DNA of 64,000 nucleotides, taken from Amphiduros pacificus (Eukaryota; Annelida; Polychaeta; Phyllodocida; Hesionidae). The notes below the pieces were generated by a model, which searched no databases, was not told the DNA's origin, and worked only from the letters and a program-made list of their open reading frames with translations. Below are positions 26,703 to 63,400 of the stretch, piece by piece; the first letter of the stretch is position 1, and every line of letters begins with the position of its first letter. The DNA is taken from NCBI GenBank assembly GCA_949316495.1, contig OX439006.1:45039918-45103917 (forward strand), read 5' to 3'. Made by a program: the position numbers and the translations under genes.

Positions 26703-27669
26703 CAGTATCATTTTTACTATCTAATTGCCCACTCCAGACCTGTTTTTGACATTTTTTAAAATATATTTATATTGGTAACGTTACAGTTATTTAACGGAAC
26801 GCTAGTTTTATTCACTGATTAAATACATTACTCATGTATCATGAATCAACCCTGGACTTATACTCAGATAAAACATTCGATATAAATCTAAAAAACACAC
26901 TTCCTGATCATGGCCTGAAATATTTGTTTTTCATTGTCTGATAGTGATATTCATTGCCAGAAAGATTTTCATAAGTATAACAATATTTAAGATTTAAAAT
27001 ATTTCATTTTCAAAAAAATCCTGTTGAAAATAGTCAAAATATCAATTTTCCGATATGAAAACTTGGAGCAAAATATTGGATAGGAAGAATATTAACTGTG
27101 TGAGTTTATGCTGAAAGCAACAGCTCTTTAGTTTAAAATTTGTATTGCTTGTGTTTGATAAACAACAGACCGAGATAACCTGGGATACACAAAGATAATA
27201 ATGCAGTAAACGTCATTTGTTTGATTTGTAAATGACATGTCAATAAGATCAGTAATCAGATACCACGTTATATACAACTCATGAAAATAAAATATTGTTA
27301 TAATATAACATTTGAAACCTTTGAAAACTTTATAGTTTTTCCAGTCGGATTGCATACATCTTTTTAAATGGAGTTTTTTCTTGTCAAGAACGTCTCAAAT
27401 ACATTTTGTTTGCTTTATTAAAATACACGCTTACACATCTGGCACATTGTATGCTAGGGATACCAACAAAAAATAGGCCTCTCCATACCACGCATATAAA
27501 ACACATGACAAGACCACAAAGATTTATGTATTATACGATATAGCATAACATCATTGCGACTATTGTGGCAACAGCGTAGAGACTTGTTGTTCTATCACGA
27601 GAAGAATCTAGCCTGTAGACTCTATGGAACGAAGATATAAAAAAGACACTCCCAGACATTCTCCAGTTC
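26703..27669. other. Intergenic AT-rich DNA
   Basis: No feature recognised between the 20-bp repeat and the presumed 3' end of the mosaic-protein gene. Confidence 0.55.
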
Positions 27670-27675
27670 TTTATT
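27670..27675 (-). other. Candidate poly(A) signal of the mosaic-protein gene
   Basis: AATAAA on the minus strand, ~330 nt after the stop codon at 28002-28004. This is the first canonical hexamer I noted downstream. Confidence 0.4.
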
Positions 27676-28001
27676 TCAGAAATAGTAAATAAAACAAGCG
27701 TTAGAAATTATATGAAGAGTCAAAATGGCAACCATATGTATACTGATTTTTTTTTCAGTAATGCTTTGGCTATATAAGGTCAGATAGAAGACTGTCACAG
27801 GGACACAATGTCCTACTCTTTCCAAAGAGTAACTGGGGATCTTTCTTTTGTATTATCACATAGTCATGATACCACAAACCACGGCCTTTGACAACCAGTT
27901 AATGAGCACTGGCTGGAACGGGAAACAACATGGTGTATGCATTGCCATTGACATGATGTAGTCTTAATTTAAACAGTTATTATATGTTTTTAATTTCGGT
28001 T

Positions 28002-52331
<24,330 letters not shown>

Positions 52332-52536
52332 GGCTATGCGCCTTATCGCATAAGCGTTAATTGCTCAATCAATGAAATTATTGAAATAATCTTCAGTCAT
52401 TGATATCAAGTGAGTGATGTCAGATGGTGTGTGAAGTTTGAGTGAGGGTTCCGGAGAGAGAAGCTTCCACAGGCGGATACCTATATTCTTATCAGGACTT
52501 AGCTCCACCATACATCCATCATAGATCAGGATATTC

Positions 52537-52544
52537 TTATATAA
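52537..52544 (-). promoter_or_regulatory. Candidate TATA box of the mosaic-protein gene
   Basis: TTATATAA in the context GGGGTTATATAAGAATATC on the minus strand, ~205 bp before the start codon. A start site near 52510 would give a ~180-nt 5' UTR. Confidence 0.5.
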
Positions 52545-52549
52545 CCCCG

Positions 52550-53900
52550 GCAGCACTTAACCAGGTCAGGTGTCGTATATCAGGATGTTAAAATGTATGT
52601 GAAGTTCATTGCTTATTCGCAGTTGAATATTTCACCGACGTTCAAAAATAGCGAATTGTTAAAAAGAGAAAATCTCTTTCCAACTTTCTTAGTGAAAGTA
52701 AGCTTAGCAGTGGGTTCAAATTTAATCTTTTTGAAGGAGCATGCTGTATTTTGAAATTGCAGATAAAAATACAGAGGTAATTTTTTTGTTGATTTGAAAA
52801 TAAAATGGATGACGAACTGTGAATTTTGAAAAAGTGATAAACTTCGCACATACTATCTGCGAAATTCAAACTTAAACTACATTTGGAATACCACAAGGTG
52901 ACCTTCTATATTAGATACTAAGAAACGATACAGAAGAATATTGTCTGTTATTTCCAAGAAATAATCATACTCTTTTTGTTTGTTTGTGATGTAATACTAT
53001 ATGCTAAGACGTATTTTGGTTATGTATGATAATAACTTCCTTGTAGGATTCCGGTATTTGAACTTCCTAGTTTTTTTGTCTTTATTTCCATTTATTTTGC
53101 ACATTTTCTACTTTACGGTTGACTTTCCTTGTAGCATTCCTTGTGAACCTTTTTTGTGAACCTTTTTACATGCAACTCTTAGAGCAATGATAACTTTTTG
53201 TAATACTATATTGAGTTTTATTTTAAAGCTGTGTTGTTTAACAGCAGTGTTGTTTAAAAACTGGGTTCTGACAATGAACACATTAGGCTGAATGTGTCAA
53301 TTTTTCATGAGTAACTTGTAATCCCCATTGAGCATATTCAAATGAGCACTATTTCCAGGATCTAGGAACCCATCCTAGTTTCTTAGTTCAGGGAGTAGTG
53401 TTAACTCCAACATCAGCTACAAATATCTATACTGCCAAGTCCAATGTGTGCGTGCATGCGTGCGTGCGTGCGTGTGTGTGTGTGAACATTGAGATCCAGC
53501 AAAGCTCTGGCGCTCTGGTGATCTTGCTCTCTTACATCGCCATATACTCTGTGTTGTTCTTTCCGACTAGGACATTTTCTGGTATTATCCGTATTGGTTG
53601 AGTTTTGTTAAAATGTTAGCAATATTTCATGTGAGGTCCAGTAGCATAATGTTATGTACATGTTGGCAGCAGCTCGAAGCCGCCCAATATATATAAAAGA
53701 ATAAAAAATAACAAATCATGAAAAAGATGTCCTATTTACAAAATGATTCCATACTTCCATACTCGAGGACGAACAAGGTCGGGGTTCGTGATGGAAATAA
53801 GGTCCACGATTAAATTGAAGTTAAATGCAAATGACTTGATTGAAATAATTCCGATCAATTGGTGTTCAGCTAGGAACAGAAATTAGGTACAAATATGATC
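52550..53900. other. Divergent intergenic region, proximal to the mosaic gene
   Basis: No gene recognised. It includes a (GCGT)n/(GT)n microsatellite at 53445-53483. Confidence 0.55.
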
Positions 53901-53903
53901 TTG

Positions 53904-54175
53904 GTTTTGTTTGTTTGTTTGTTAGGGGTTTTACACCACTTTCAACATTATTTCAGTCATTTCGTGATGAGACCTTGTAGCAGATATCATGCTGCCCGGT
54001 CACAGATTTACAAGGACAACAGGTTAACCCTTTAGGCACGGGCCTCAGCTCATATGGGAAATTGTACCAGGAGTTCAATCTCGACATGGCTGGGGATCAA
54101 ACCCACGACCTTTGGATCACCACAGAGGAACTAGTGCTAATAAGCTGGCACTAAAACCTGCGCCACGACCCGTGC
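53904..54175 (-). mobile_element. tRNA-derived SINE, copy 2
   Basis: Same family and orientation as 29825-30134. It has B box GGTTTGATCCC, a damaged A box, the body end GTGTAAAACCCC and a (CAAA)n 3' tail. Relative to copy 1 it lacks ~45 bp in the middle, a clean deletion with short GCC/CCC homology at the joint. Confidence 0.83.
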
Positions 54176-54992
54176 GTGGCCTTTGAACTTGGTACATTGA
54201 AGAAAAAGAAAACAAAAATTGATCAATTTTGTGACAGGATTGCTGGAAATCTGTGGACATTTTGACAAAATTCCTGGATTTAAATCCATAAACATATTAA
54301 TAGTAGACCTTTTAATAATATTTTGTATGAGGTTAAATGATTCTATCCTTCTTGAAACTTTCCCATGCACTGAGGGTCCGCGTTTAAGGAGTGGGTGAAG
54401 CTCATGATCATGATCAGCCAAACATCATAAGGTCCAGAAAACCAAAAAGGCTTATACACCATATATACCATGTATATCGCTATTGTAACACATTCACAAA
54501 TGGATTTGATTACTTTTAGGTCTATTTTCCGTAATAAGAAACATGTTTCATTTATATGTGCGAGATAGATTCCAGAAAAGCTAAATTCAACAGTAAGTCT
54601 GATTAGCTTTTTTTAATTTCTTATTGTCTTTATTTTATTTTTATTTTTTTTATAACTACGGCTGTTTTGATATTTTAAATACAAGTAACAATTGTGAAAG
54701 TGAAATCTCTTTTTAGGAGCGTCAAATTTCCCGCGCTGACCGCGAGGGATCTAACCCCCACCCCTCAGTCTCCCAATGATTGACAGCTGAAAACTGCTCC
54801 AGCCGGCTCCTCGCGCCATCTGGCGAGGGAATTGCGAATCTTAAAGTTTTAAACAAAGTTATCCTAGATCTTTCAATCTCATAAGATGCGTTGAAAATAT
54901 GATGTATCAAACACGATTAACGGATAAGTTGGATTAACTAGTGATGAGTTTCCTCCCGAGGACCCTTAAGAAGGATTATGACGACGAAGATT

Positions 54993-55000
54993 TATATATA
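54993..55000 (+). promoter_or_regulatory. Candidate TATA box for smoothened
   Basis: TATATATA followed ~25 bp later by a plausible start region, in a locally GC-richer segment (54720-55200). Confidence 0.35.
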
Positions 55001-55024
55001 GGGCGCAAGGATTCAGAACCGAGA

Positions 55025-55198
55025 GAAAGTGCCAAGACCATTGAGAGATGTGCTCCTGACTGTTCACTTGAACATTGTTGAAGAAGAAAAGGGGTCAAAT
55101 AGAATGGAGCGAGCGGACACGGTTGAGGGAACTGGTTTGAAGACAGCCGCTCACGGATGTCCGGCGCGAGTATGGGCCACTTCAACAACACACTTCAG
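55025..55198 (+). other. Possible 5' non-coding exon of smoothened
   Basis: It ends CTTCAG|GTAAAA, a good donor. Two good acceptors (TTGCTTAG ending 55543, TCTTCCCAG ending 55604) lie before the smo start codon at 55682. A short upstream ORF beginning MSGASMGHFNNTLQ would be included. No homology supports it, and it could belong to another transcript. Confidence 0.3.
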
Positions 55199-55681
55199 GT
55201 AAAACACCAGCAAATTTAACCAAAGTGTGCAAACTTGTTACGAACTGATGGGGTACACGGGCTCGGTGTGCGAGAAAGTGAAATTTGATCTGTTGCCTTC
55301 ACACACAACAAAACAAGATGGAGAGGTCCGTGAACGTGAAGGATTGATGAAAGAGCACATGCGCTTAACCCTCGTGTTATAAATGATCGCCTTAATGACA
55401 TGCACACACAGGCTACTGGGTCCAAAGTCTACTTTTCTCAAATATTTGAAAATGAGTCTAGAACTTTTTTGTTAACTCACACTTGCTCTAAATTAAAGAA
55501 CAATCGTCGCTATGGTCATCATTGTTTTTTGTTAATTGCTTAGCAACCATTTCTTTAATTGATTAGGTGTCATTGCTCCATTTGTCAAATGCATGTCTTC
55601 CCAGTACATATATAATTATTAAATAATGCATGTTAATTACTGTAATTGACATGATACAAACACTGGCATTACACTACATAC

Positions 55682-56155
55682 ATGACCAACAGCATGGGAG
55701 TTAAAATTGGATATTTGATAATAATTGGATTATGCATGGGACTTACAACAACAAGTGGGCCTTCCAACCAGGACACCATTGTAAATGCACAGAATCATGA
55801 AAATAAATGCTCCCAAGCAGCTCAGTGCGAGCCACTCTCCATTAGGACCTGCTTCGGGAGCGTTCTTCCATACTCCATGACCTCGGTGGCGTTGGCGAAC
55901 GACTCTGGCTCGCAGGACGAAGCTCATCTGAAGCTGTCTCTGTGGAGTGGCCTGGCCAGTGTGCCCAGATGCTGGGAGATTGTCCAGCCTTTCCTCTGCT
56001 CGGTCTACCTTCCCAGATGCAATGGCTCGGAGATCAATCTGCCAAGCTTCGAGATGTGCGAGAAAACGAGGGAGCCATGCAAGATTGTGGAGACGTCATA
56101 CGGATGGCCAAACTTCCTGAAGTGTGATCACCCGCATTTTGTCAAAGATTGTCAG
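55682..56155 (+). CDS. smo: smo exon 1 (signal peptide and cysteine-rich domain)
   Basis: Starts MTNSMGVKIGYLIIIG. An alternative Met is 12 bp downstream. It encodes nearly the whole CRD to HFVKDCQ, with donor GTGAGA, phase 0. Confidence 0.95.
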
Positions 56156-59100
56156 GTGAGAAAAAATTAGAAAACTTTTTTATCAATTTATTAACCTCAA
56201 GCTTATATTTCACAAACCTTGTAGACTTGGTATGAGATTCAAGGTTGAAGTATATATGTCTGTTGATTGTTTGTGAGCGATATTTTGCAGTCATGTAATA
56301 ATATTTAACAGATCTCAAATCCATTTAGAAAAAGTTGAACATTTTGATTTCTAATGACTTGATCAGGCAATATTTGATTTTAATTTAAAAGATTGGAAAG
56401 GACAGTATGAGTGTATAATATTAGGCTAAAAAGTCGCCAGATGATGAGACAATTTGACAAGTAACAACGAGGCAGACAGTTGTTGACTGATACTTAAATG
56501 CCTGAGGGTTAAAAATGGAGGGGAGTGAATCTCAGTCTCTGACAATAGTAAATATGCAAGATGAATCCTTATTCCACAAAACTCTTAATGTTTAACACCT
56601 CACTATGTATGTTGTAGGAAGTAATTAGTGATAATATATTTATATCCAGGATATATTATTTACATTATATGATGTGATGTGAAGCTAAATCTGTTAACCT
56701 CACAATAATAAAAACTCACATAGCACCGACACCAGACTATGTCAGTTCATATCAATTGAAAAGGTTATAATTTAGGATCTTATAGAATTACCGAAATTAA
56801 TACTTAGCAGTTTGCTAATGTTTCTATTTAAATGTAAAATGTTTATTAAAAAAATGAATTAATACATCTCTATCTGGAAGAACTTAACACAGGAAATAAT
56901 TAGAAAGGATGAGTCAGTATTACTACCAAAAGTACTTATCATATAAGAATGATATAAGCTTCATAATGCCTCTATCCAAGATATTCAGACACATAAAATA
57001 ACTAGTTTCATTTTTCAAGACCATAAATGTCTTTTAAATGATTCATTTGTCGAATTTTTCCACTTAAAAATCTTATTTGTTTTATGTTTAGCAAAATGAG
57101 GAATTCACCAAAAATCTGAGATTCAACACATCAAGTCAGTGCAAGGCGCCGCTGGTGACGACGGATAATCCGGACAGCTGGTACGAATATATAGAAGGGT
57201 GTGGCCTCCCATGCCAGAACCCGTTGTTCACACCCGCCCAGCATCAAGAAGTCCAGATTGTGATCGCCGTACTCGCTTCCCTCTGCCTGATTTGCACGCT
57301 GTTCACTATAGTGAGTAATTCGACTGAGCCAAATAACTAATAATAATGATAATGATAACAATAATGAAAACAATGAAAAAGTTGAAAATATAAAGAAGGG
57401 TTAAAGGAACTTAGCATAAATTCATTTTATAATTCATCAAAATTGCTAAAAAATGGTATTTCAAGCACATCAGAGGGGGTAGTTTCATCAAAGGTAATAG
57501 CTGTATTCCATGTATGGTAAGGTGACCTCATCATAATCTATGAGTTACTCTCCTGTATGACTTCCTTCTACTACATTTTTTTTAAACCTGTATTTGGAAT
57601 ATTTGAGTTTTTCAGTATTCCTTATATTATTATTTAAAGAAAATCTGAAAGAAATATTTGTACACCTAATTGAATCAAGCAAACTCACAACATCAAGTCA
57701 GTTCCAGTGCAAGTTGAATTATCTTTCTTCTCCAACTTTCGGCAAAACCTTTTTTAATATTTACACCTCTGCCATTTTATACTAATGTCCGTTTACTGTT
57801 GGCACTGAAAGAAGTACTGAAAGGTAAAATGATGCCATAGCTGTATAACATTTGCTTATGATGTCATCAAAGGCATTGTCTTTTTTAATAGTGCTAGAAT
57901 GACTTTAACCTACTTTGAGCCTCTTCTATGTTCACATAGTTCATGCTACACATGCCATTTATGGCTAACAGCCCTCTGCAGAAAGTACAACTTATCTTTC
58001 ATTTTGCCCGAATAAAAATATTGAATAGAATTATGCCTTTTCTTTCAGTAAACTTAATAACAGGATTATTGCATAATACTTTTAAAATATTATATAAACA
58101 GAGCTATGCACAGTAAAGTAAAATCTTATGGAAGAAAACCTCATAATTCGAATCCATTTTGCATTCATACTGATTTTAAAGGAAAAAAAAACAACATTTC
58201 AGCACTGATATCACGACCTTTTAAAAAACATTTTGCCATGTTAACTTTTTGTTTGCAGGTAACATTCCTGATTGACTGGAAGAATGCCAATCGGTACCCT
58301 GCCCTCATTCTATTTTTCATCAACACCAGTTTCTTTGTGGGATGCATAGGTTGGCTGATTCAGTTCATTCCTGGTGCCCGTGACGACATCGTATGCAGGA
58401 GAGACGGCACAGTCAGGAAAAATGAACCCCAGATCGGGTAGATATTTTAAAGTCACTCTATTCTTCATCTTGTTTTATCTGTGCAATTTGATATGGAGAA
58501 ATAGATTAATGAATTGATTTTGACATAGCCAAAAACGAGACATTCTTTCTGAGCTTTAATCTAAATATTCAGAATTCTTCAAAGTTTCTTAGGTGTCTCA
58601 CAATAGATCTTAAAAGATTTATGATTTAAACACAGAAAGGCTGTGTTTAAAAGAATGCAAGAAAACCCAAGAATATAATACTTTTTATCATAAAAACTAA
58701 GCGGAATTCAATTCTCACAAACCATCTTAATGCATTCTTGACCCAGTCTGAAGAAAAATGACCTTGACCTCCTTTGTGGAAAGTGCTAATTAAAAAATTT
58801 GACATGATATAATACATATGACATAGTGGATTTTGTTTAACAGACACTTTTTTTTTATTTTTATGAAATCACGTTTTATTCAATGAGGTATACATATACA
58901 TTAATATATATGATTTTCAATGCATTATATATTGTTGTAAATAAAGCTATATTTTTCAAAATCCTACATGCTTTGTCATTAGTTGTACAAATATGCTTTT
59001 CTAAATAGAGTCTATATTTCAGTTCTGATAGGAAGTCATAAAACATAACATTATTATCATTATGAATTCTCTGTTTGTATATGTAATATTTTCCTAATAA

Positions 59101-60301
59101 TATACAGTAGTTTAATACTTTAAACTGATCAGAGTCAAGGTGAAAACCAAACAAAATACTTTCCTCAAGTTCATTAAAATCAGGTGACATTTGAATATCT
59201 GACAATCTATTCCACCACAAGAAGAAGGATGTCCAAAATGAGGTTACATTATTACACAATAAAAAGAAATGTCTAAGGTCATCTTTCTCATCACAAAATT
59301 CACATTTTGGTTCATTTATCAAATTCATATTATACAGCTTTTCTCTACATGTTATTAATCTATGTATAAGCTTATATTGAAAACTCTGTAAATTAGTATC
59401 TCTACAAATTGAAAAACTGAGTGTAAAAATGTGTGCCCATAAATTATGATGACCTAGTTTGAAATGAGGGTATATTTCAGTCCATCTTTGTATACAAATA
59501 GCTTCCCTCTCTTTCTGATTGACAAAATACCAATAAAATATTTTACTAGCTGTATCAGTTAGACAATAATGTTTTCTGTTTATATTATCAAGAATATCAT
59601 CATAAATGTTGTATTTACTATTTTCATACAATATACTCCTCCAACTTTGTGGTATACTTTGTCTAACTTGCAGTACATTTAAAAAGTTACAGTTTAAATT
59701 ATACATTCTAGATAATTCTTCATGATTTAAGAAGTTTCCCTTTTCATCAACTATATCATTAATTGTTATAATACCATGTCTATACCACTGGGTCCAGAAC
59801 AGTGACTTGCCATTAGCAGTAATGTTTCTGTTATTCCAAATAATCTGATTTCTAATATATGTAATATCATAGTCAGTATTACCATTATAAGTGTTTAACA
59901 GACACTTGATAGTGGGCTCGGATTATGAATACAGCTTGTCATAACAAATTAAAAATGAACTAGGTTTAAAGATGGGAAGAATTTATATTTACTCTCAGTT
60001 AAGAGCTTTGACTTTAAATCTCAATAAATATAAATAACAAATAAAAAGTTATTATACTGAGTATTTGGATGATGTTTACAGTTCAGGGGAGACACCATCA
60101 TGTTCGGTGATCTTTGTTGTGGTGTATTTCTCCATGATGGCCGGCATCACGTGGTTTGTTATCCTGGCTTATGCTTGGCATCTTACCTTCCGGTCGCTTG
60201 GTTCACCCAGAGATGCCATCGAGGGAAAGAAGGGGCACTTCCACGTGGCTGCTTGGAGCATCCCCCTTGTCCTAACCATTGTGTGCCTCACTATATCACA
60301 G
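55682..60301 (+). CDS. smo: Smoothened, Hedgehog pathway 7TM transducer (first 4 coding exons, 3' end outside window)
   Basis: Exons 55682-56155, 57092-57310, 58259-58437 and 60082-60301 join in phase to 364 residues. There is a signal peptide (GYLIIIGLCMGL), then a Frizzled-type cysteine-rich domain (about C43-C154) with CFGSVLPY, LWSGL, PRCWEIVQPFLC and EPCKIVE. The linker has NPDSWYEYIEGCG and CQNPLFTPAQHQ, then come TM1, IDWKNANRYPALILF (TM2), GARDDIVCRRDGT and TM3-TM4. Residue by residue these match vertebrate Smoothened far better than Frizzled (the CEPL and NPLFT blocks are diagnostic). Smoothened transduces Hedgehog signals released by Patched at the ciliary/plasma membrane. TM5-TM7 and the tail must lie right of the window, beyond a LINE-bearing intron. 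Confidence 0.97.
56703..56750 (-). mobile_element. Decayed LINE 3' tail in smo intron 1
   Basis: AATAATAAAA, then ATAGCACCGACACCAGACTA and GTCAGTTCAT, matching the 3' end of the LINE at 60478 with more divergence than the copy at 4307. Confidence 0.5.
57092..57310 (+). CDS. smo: smo exon 2 (linker and TM1)
   Basis: QNEEFTKNLRFNTSSQC, DNPDSWYEYIEGCGLPC, then TM1 VIAVLASLCLICTLFTI. Acceptor TTTAG, donor GTGAGT, phase 0. Confidence 0.95.
58259..58437 (+). CDS. smo: smo exon 3 (TM2)
   Basis: VTFLIDWKNANRYPALI, TM2, then IPGARDDIVCRRDGTVRKNE. Acceptor TTTGCAG, donor GTAGAT, phase 2. Confidence 0.95.
58834..58849. repeat. Target-site duplication, left copy
   Basis: TGTTTAACAGACACTT, identical to 59892-59907. 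Confidence 0.9.
58850..59891 (-). mobile_element. L1/Tx1-type LINE, 5' truncated, with 16-bp target-site duplication
   Basis: Flanked by TGTTTAACAGACACTT at 58834-58849 and 59892-59907, with a poly(A)-type 3' tail (T-run at 58848-58863 on the plus strand). The interior is one open frame from the right edge to 58876 (~338 codons). It holds KSLFWTQWYRHGIITINDI, IPQSWRSIL and the C-terminal zf-RVT-like block LQSFQYKLIHRLITC...CEFCDEKDDLRHFFLLC, as in ORF2 ends of L1/Tx1 elements. The unbroken frame and exact duplication point to a recent insertion into smo intron 3. Confidence 0.87.
59892..59907. repeat. Target-site duplication, right copy
   Basis: TGTTTAACAGACACTT, identical to 58834-58849, directly followed by normal intron sequence. 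Confidence 0.9.
60082..60301 (+). CDS. smo: smo exon 4 (TM3-TM4)
   Basis: SGETPSCSVIFVVVYFSM, AYAWHLTFRSLG, and TM4 to CLTISQ. Acceptor TTTACAG, donor GTGAGT, phase 0. Its 3' end and donor are tandemly duplicated just downstream. Confidence 0.95.
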
Positions 60302-60402
60302 GTGAGTTGTCATGGTTACCATTAATGCTTAGAGCATCCCCCTCATCCTGACCATTGTGTGCTTTACTATATCACAGTTGAGTTGTCATGGTTACCATTA
60401 AT
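60251..60402 (+). repeat. 76-bp tandem duplication of the smo exon 4 end and donor
   Basis: Copy 1 (60251-60326) holds the last 51 nt of exon 4 plus donor and 25 nt of intron. Copy 2 (60327-60402) repeats this with a few changes, and its donor GT has become TT (CACAG|TTGAGT), so it is a dead exon fragment. Confidence 0.9.
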
Positions 60403-60477
60403 GCTTGTTCAGTGAGGTCATGTATGGCCATTGCATGACTCTATTTGATCACACTCAGATTTTGCATGGCATGAGAT

Positions 60478-63400
60478 GATGATAATAATAATAATAATAA
60501 TAAAATTTGTATAGCGCTGATACCAGACAAGTCTGTTCATAGCGCTGAGTTCAGGACATGCATCCTGAAGAGATGAGTTTTCATCCTACTCTTAAACGAG
60601 GAGACTGACGTGCTTGTCCTAATATCAGTAGGCAAGGAATTCCATAGTCGTGGGCCTATGGATGAGAAGGCCCTGTCACCTATTGTCCTTAGCCTGGTTT
60701 TAGGTACCTGTAGGTGGGTGCCATCATTGGATCTTAGACAGCGTTCACCTTCTTTAATCAGGAGTAGATCCCGTAAGTAAGGCGGAGCCTTACCGTTAAG
60801 GGCTTTCCAGGTTAATAGGAGGATTTTAAAATCAATTCTCGCATGAACTGGAAGCCAATGCAGTTCCCTTAATTTTCCTGAAATGTGATCAAATTTCCTG
60901 ATTTTTCCAACTACCCTTGCTGCAGAGTTTTGGAGGTATTGCAGTTTCCTAATGTCAGTGTTAGGAAGACCTGCTAGAAGACCATTACCATAGTCAAGGG
61001 TGGATGTAACAAAAGCATGGGTAAGTGTTACCGCGGTCTTCTCGTCTAGACAATGTCTGATGGCCGCCAGGTTCCTGATGTGATAATAGCTCTTCTGACA
61101 CATTTTCCTGATCTGGGCCTTCATGTCCATGTTGGAGTCAAATGTGATACCAAGGTCAACAACTGACTGACTAGGAGCAATATCAGAGTCACCCACTCTG
61201 ATTGTGGATGGGATACTGCTATGGGTGGTAGTACTGTATCTGTCAGTACATATGAGCATCTCTGTTTTTCCATCATTTATCTTCATCTTGTTTGATATTA
61301 GGAAAGTTCTGACTTCCCTGACACACTCCTCCAATTTGTGTCTGCTCATATCCACATGATGGGGAGAGGCGTGGTCCATAGGGATGTAGATCTGAGTATC
61401 ATCTGCATAAATATGATAGCTTAGACCATATTTTGCAAGTATATCAGATAGGGGTGTCATGTAAATGGTGAACAGTATAGGACCCAGGACTGAGCCCTGG
61501 GGTACCCCATATTTTAGGGATTTGAGACAGGATCTATGAATCCCCACCTTCACACATTGCTTTCTGTCCATTAGGTATGACCGAATCCAGGAGAGTGCAT
61601 GACCTGTGACGTTGCATCTATCCCTCAGCCTGTCCAAAAGGATTTTATGGTCAATGGTGTCAAAAGCAGCGGAAAGGTCAAGCAACAACAAGATAACTGC
61701 CTTTCTATTGTCAAGGCAGCCTAAGATATCATTTTGCACTTTAAGCAAAGCAGTTTCAGTGCTGTGATATTCCTTGTAGGCTGATTGAAACTTGTCAGTA
61801 AGACCATTCCTTACAAGATGGGGGACTAGTTGGTCTGCAACTGCCCTCTCGGTTAGTTTGGAGACAAATGTTAGGTTGGAAACAGGCCTATAGTTTTTTT
61901 CAACCAGTTCCAGACCTAGTTTCTTCAGTAGGGGTGTTATGATGGCTATTTTCATATTTTCCGATACTGCTGATTCCATCAGTGATTTATTTATGATGGA
62001 AGTAATTATTGGTAGGAGGTCGTCTAAGAGGTCAAGTAGGAGCCAGGTTGGAATTGGATCCAGGTCACATGACTTCTTTGCTGACCTTTTGACCAATTTC
62101 CGGACGTCATCAATGGTTAGGGGTGTGAACCTATCCAGACAAGTAGTGCTATTGTTTGTAGTGTCACCTGGTGGCGAAATTTGACCGGGTGGAGCATTAT
62201 CAATGTCCAGGCGGATTCTCTCTATTTTTTCAAGAAAGAATGTGTTGAACTTCTCAGCTTGAGTAATCTCACAGTCAGATTGGGGCATAGGAGTGTCCTT
62301 TTTCTTGTGCATGACTGTGTCAATGACTCTAAAAAGCTTTTTGGGGTCATGTTTATTTTCCTCAACCAGGTTGGAAAAATATGATGATTGAGCAGATTTA
62401 AGCATTGAGTTGTATTTGTTCCTTTGAGAGTTATACAGCTCCTTGTCAATTTGAGTGCCAGTCTTGCTCATTTTTCTCTCAAGCCTCCTCTTGAGAGATC
62501 TTTCCAGCTTTAATTGGTCACTCATCCAAGGTACAGGTTTGCGTTGGGTAACCATGGCAACCTTAATTGGTGCATGTTTGTCCATGAGTGATGTGAGTTC
62601 CCTATCATAATAATTTACCATGTCCTCCAGTGATAAATGTTCCCAAGTTGAGTTTCTGTCAGTTAGGGATTTAATGTCCCTTCTTAGGGATTCAAGATCT
62701 AATGCCTTGAAATTCCTAAATTTGATAGATTTTTTAGGGGGTTTAGGAGGTACAATATCAAGGTAAATCTTAATCATTTTATGATCAGATAGGTATTCAT
62801 CTACCAGGTGAGTCTTCATGAGTTTATTTCCCCTAAAGGTCATGATTAGATCAAGGGTGTTCCCTAACCTATGGGTTGGTTCTTGAACCCATTGTGTTAG
62901 ATCAAAGGTAGATAGGATGTCATTAAATTTTATGACATCCGGCTTTAAGGGCAGGTTAACATGGAAGTTGTAGTCACCGAGGAAAATGACCTCATGACTA
63001 AACGAACCATAATGTGCAACCAATTGGGTGAACTCATCATAGAACTCAGAGTAGGTATATCTATTTCGATCAGATGGTTCAGGTCTGTATATCACCACAA
63101 ATGTTACCTTTTTTCCCTTCAATGTGATGGATGACTCCATGAGCTCCATGGTGGTGACTACTGGTTGGTTGGCCCTGTTGGTTTTGAAGGGGAGTTCAGA
63201 TTTGTATAAAATCCCTAATCCTCCCCCTGTACGACCAATTCTAGGAAAGGACTCAAATTCAAGTGATCCTTCTTTAAGTTCACTTTTGACTTTGTCAGAA
63301 TTTGAGTCATGCATCCACGTCTCAGTCATGAACAGGGCATCAAGGTCATGCTCAGTAAAATAATCTTTTACTGGCAGGATCTTGCTAGATATGCTCTGTA

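Noticed and set aside
58876-59706. A 276-residue host gene antisense to smo
   Set aside because: Content, 16-bp target duplication and A-rich tail show it is the end of an L1/Tx1 LINE ORF2.
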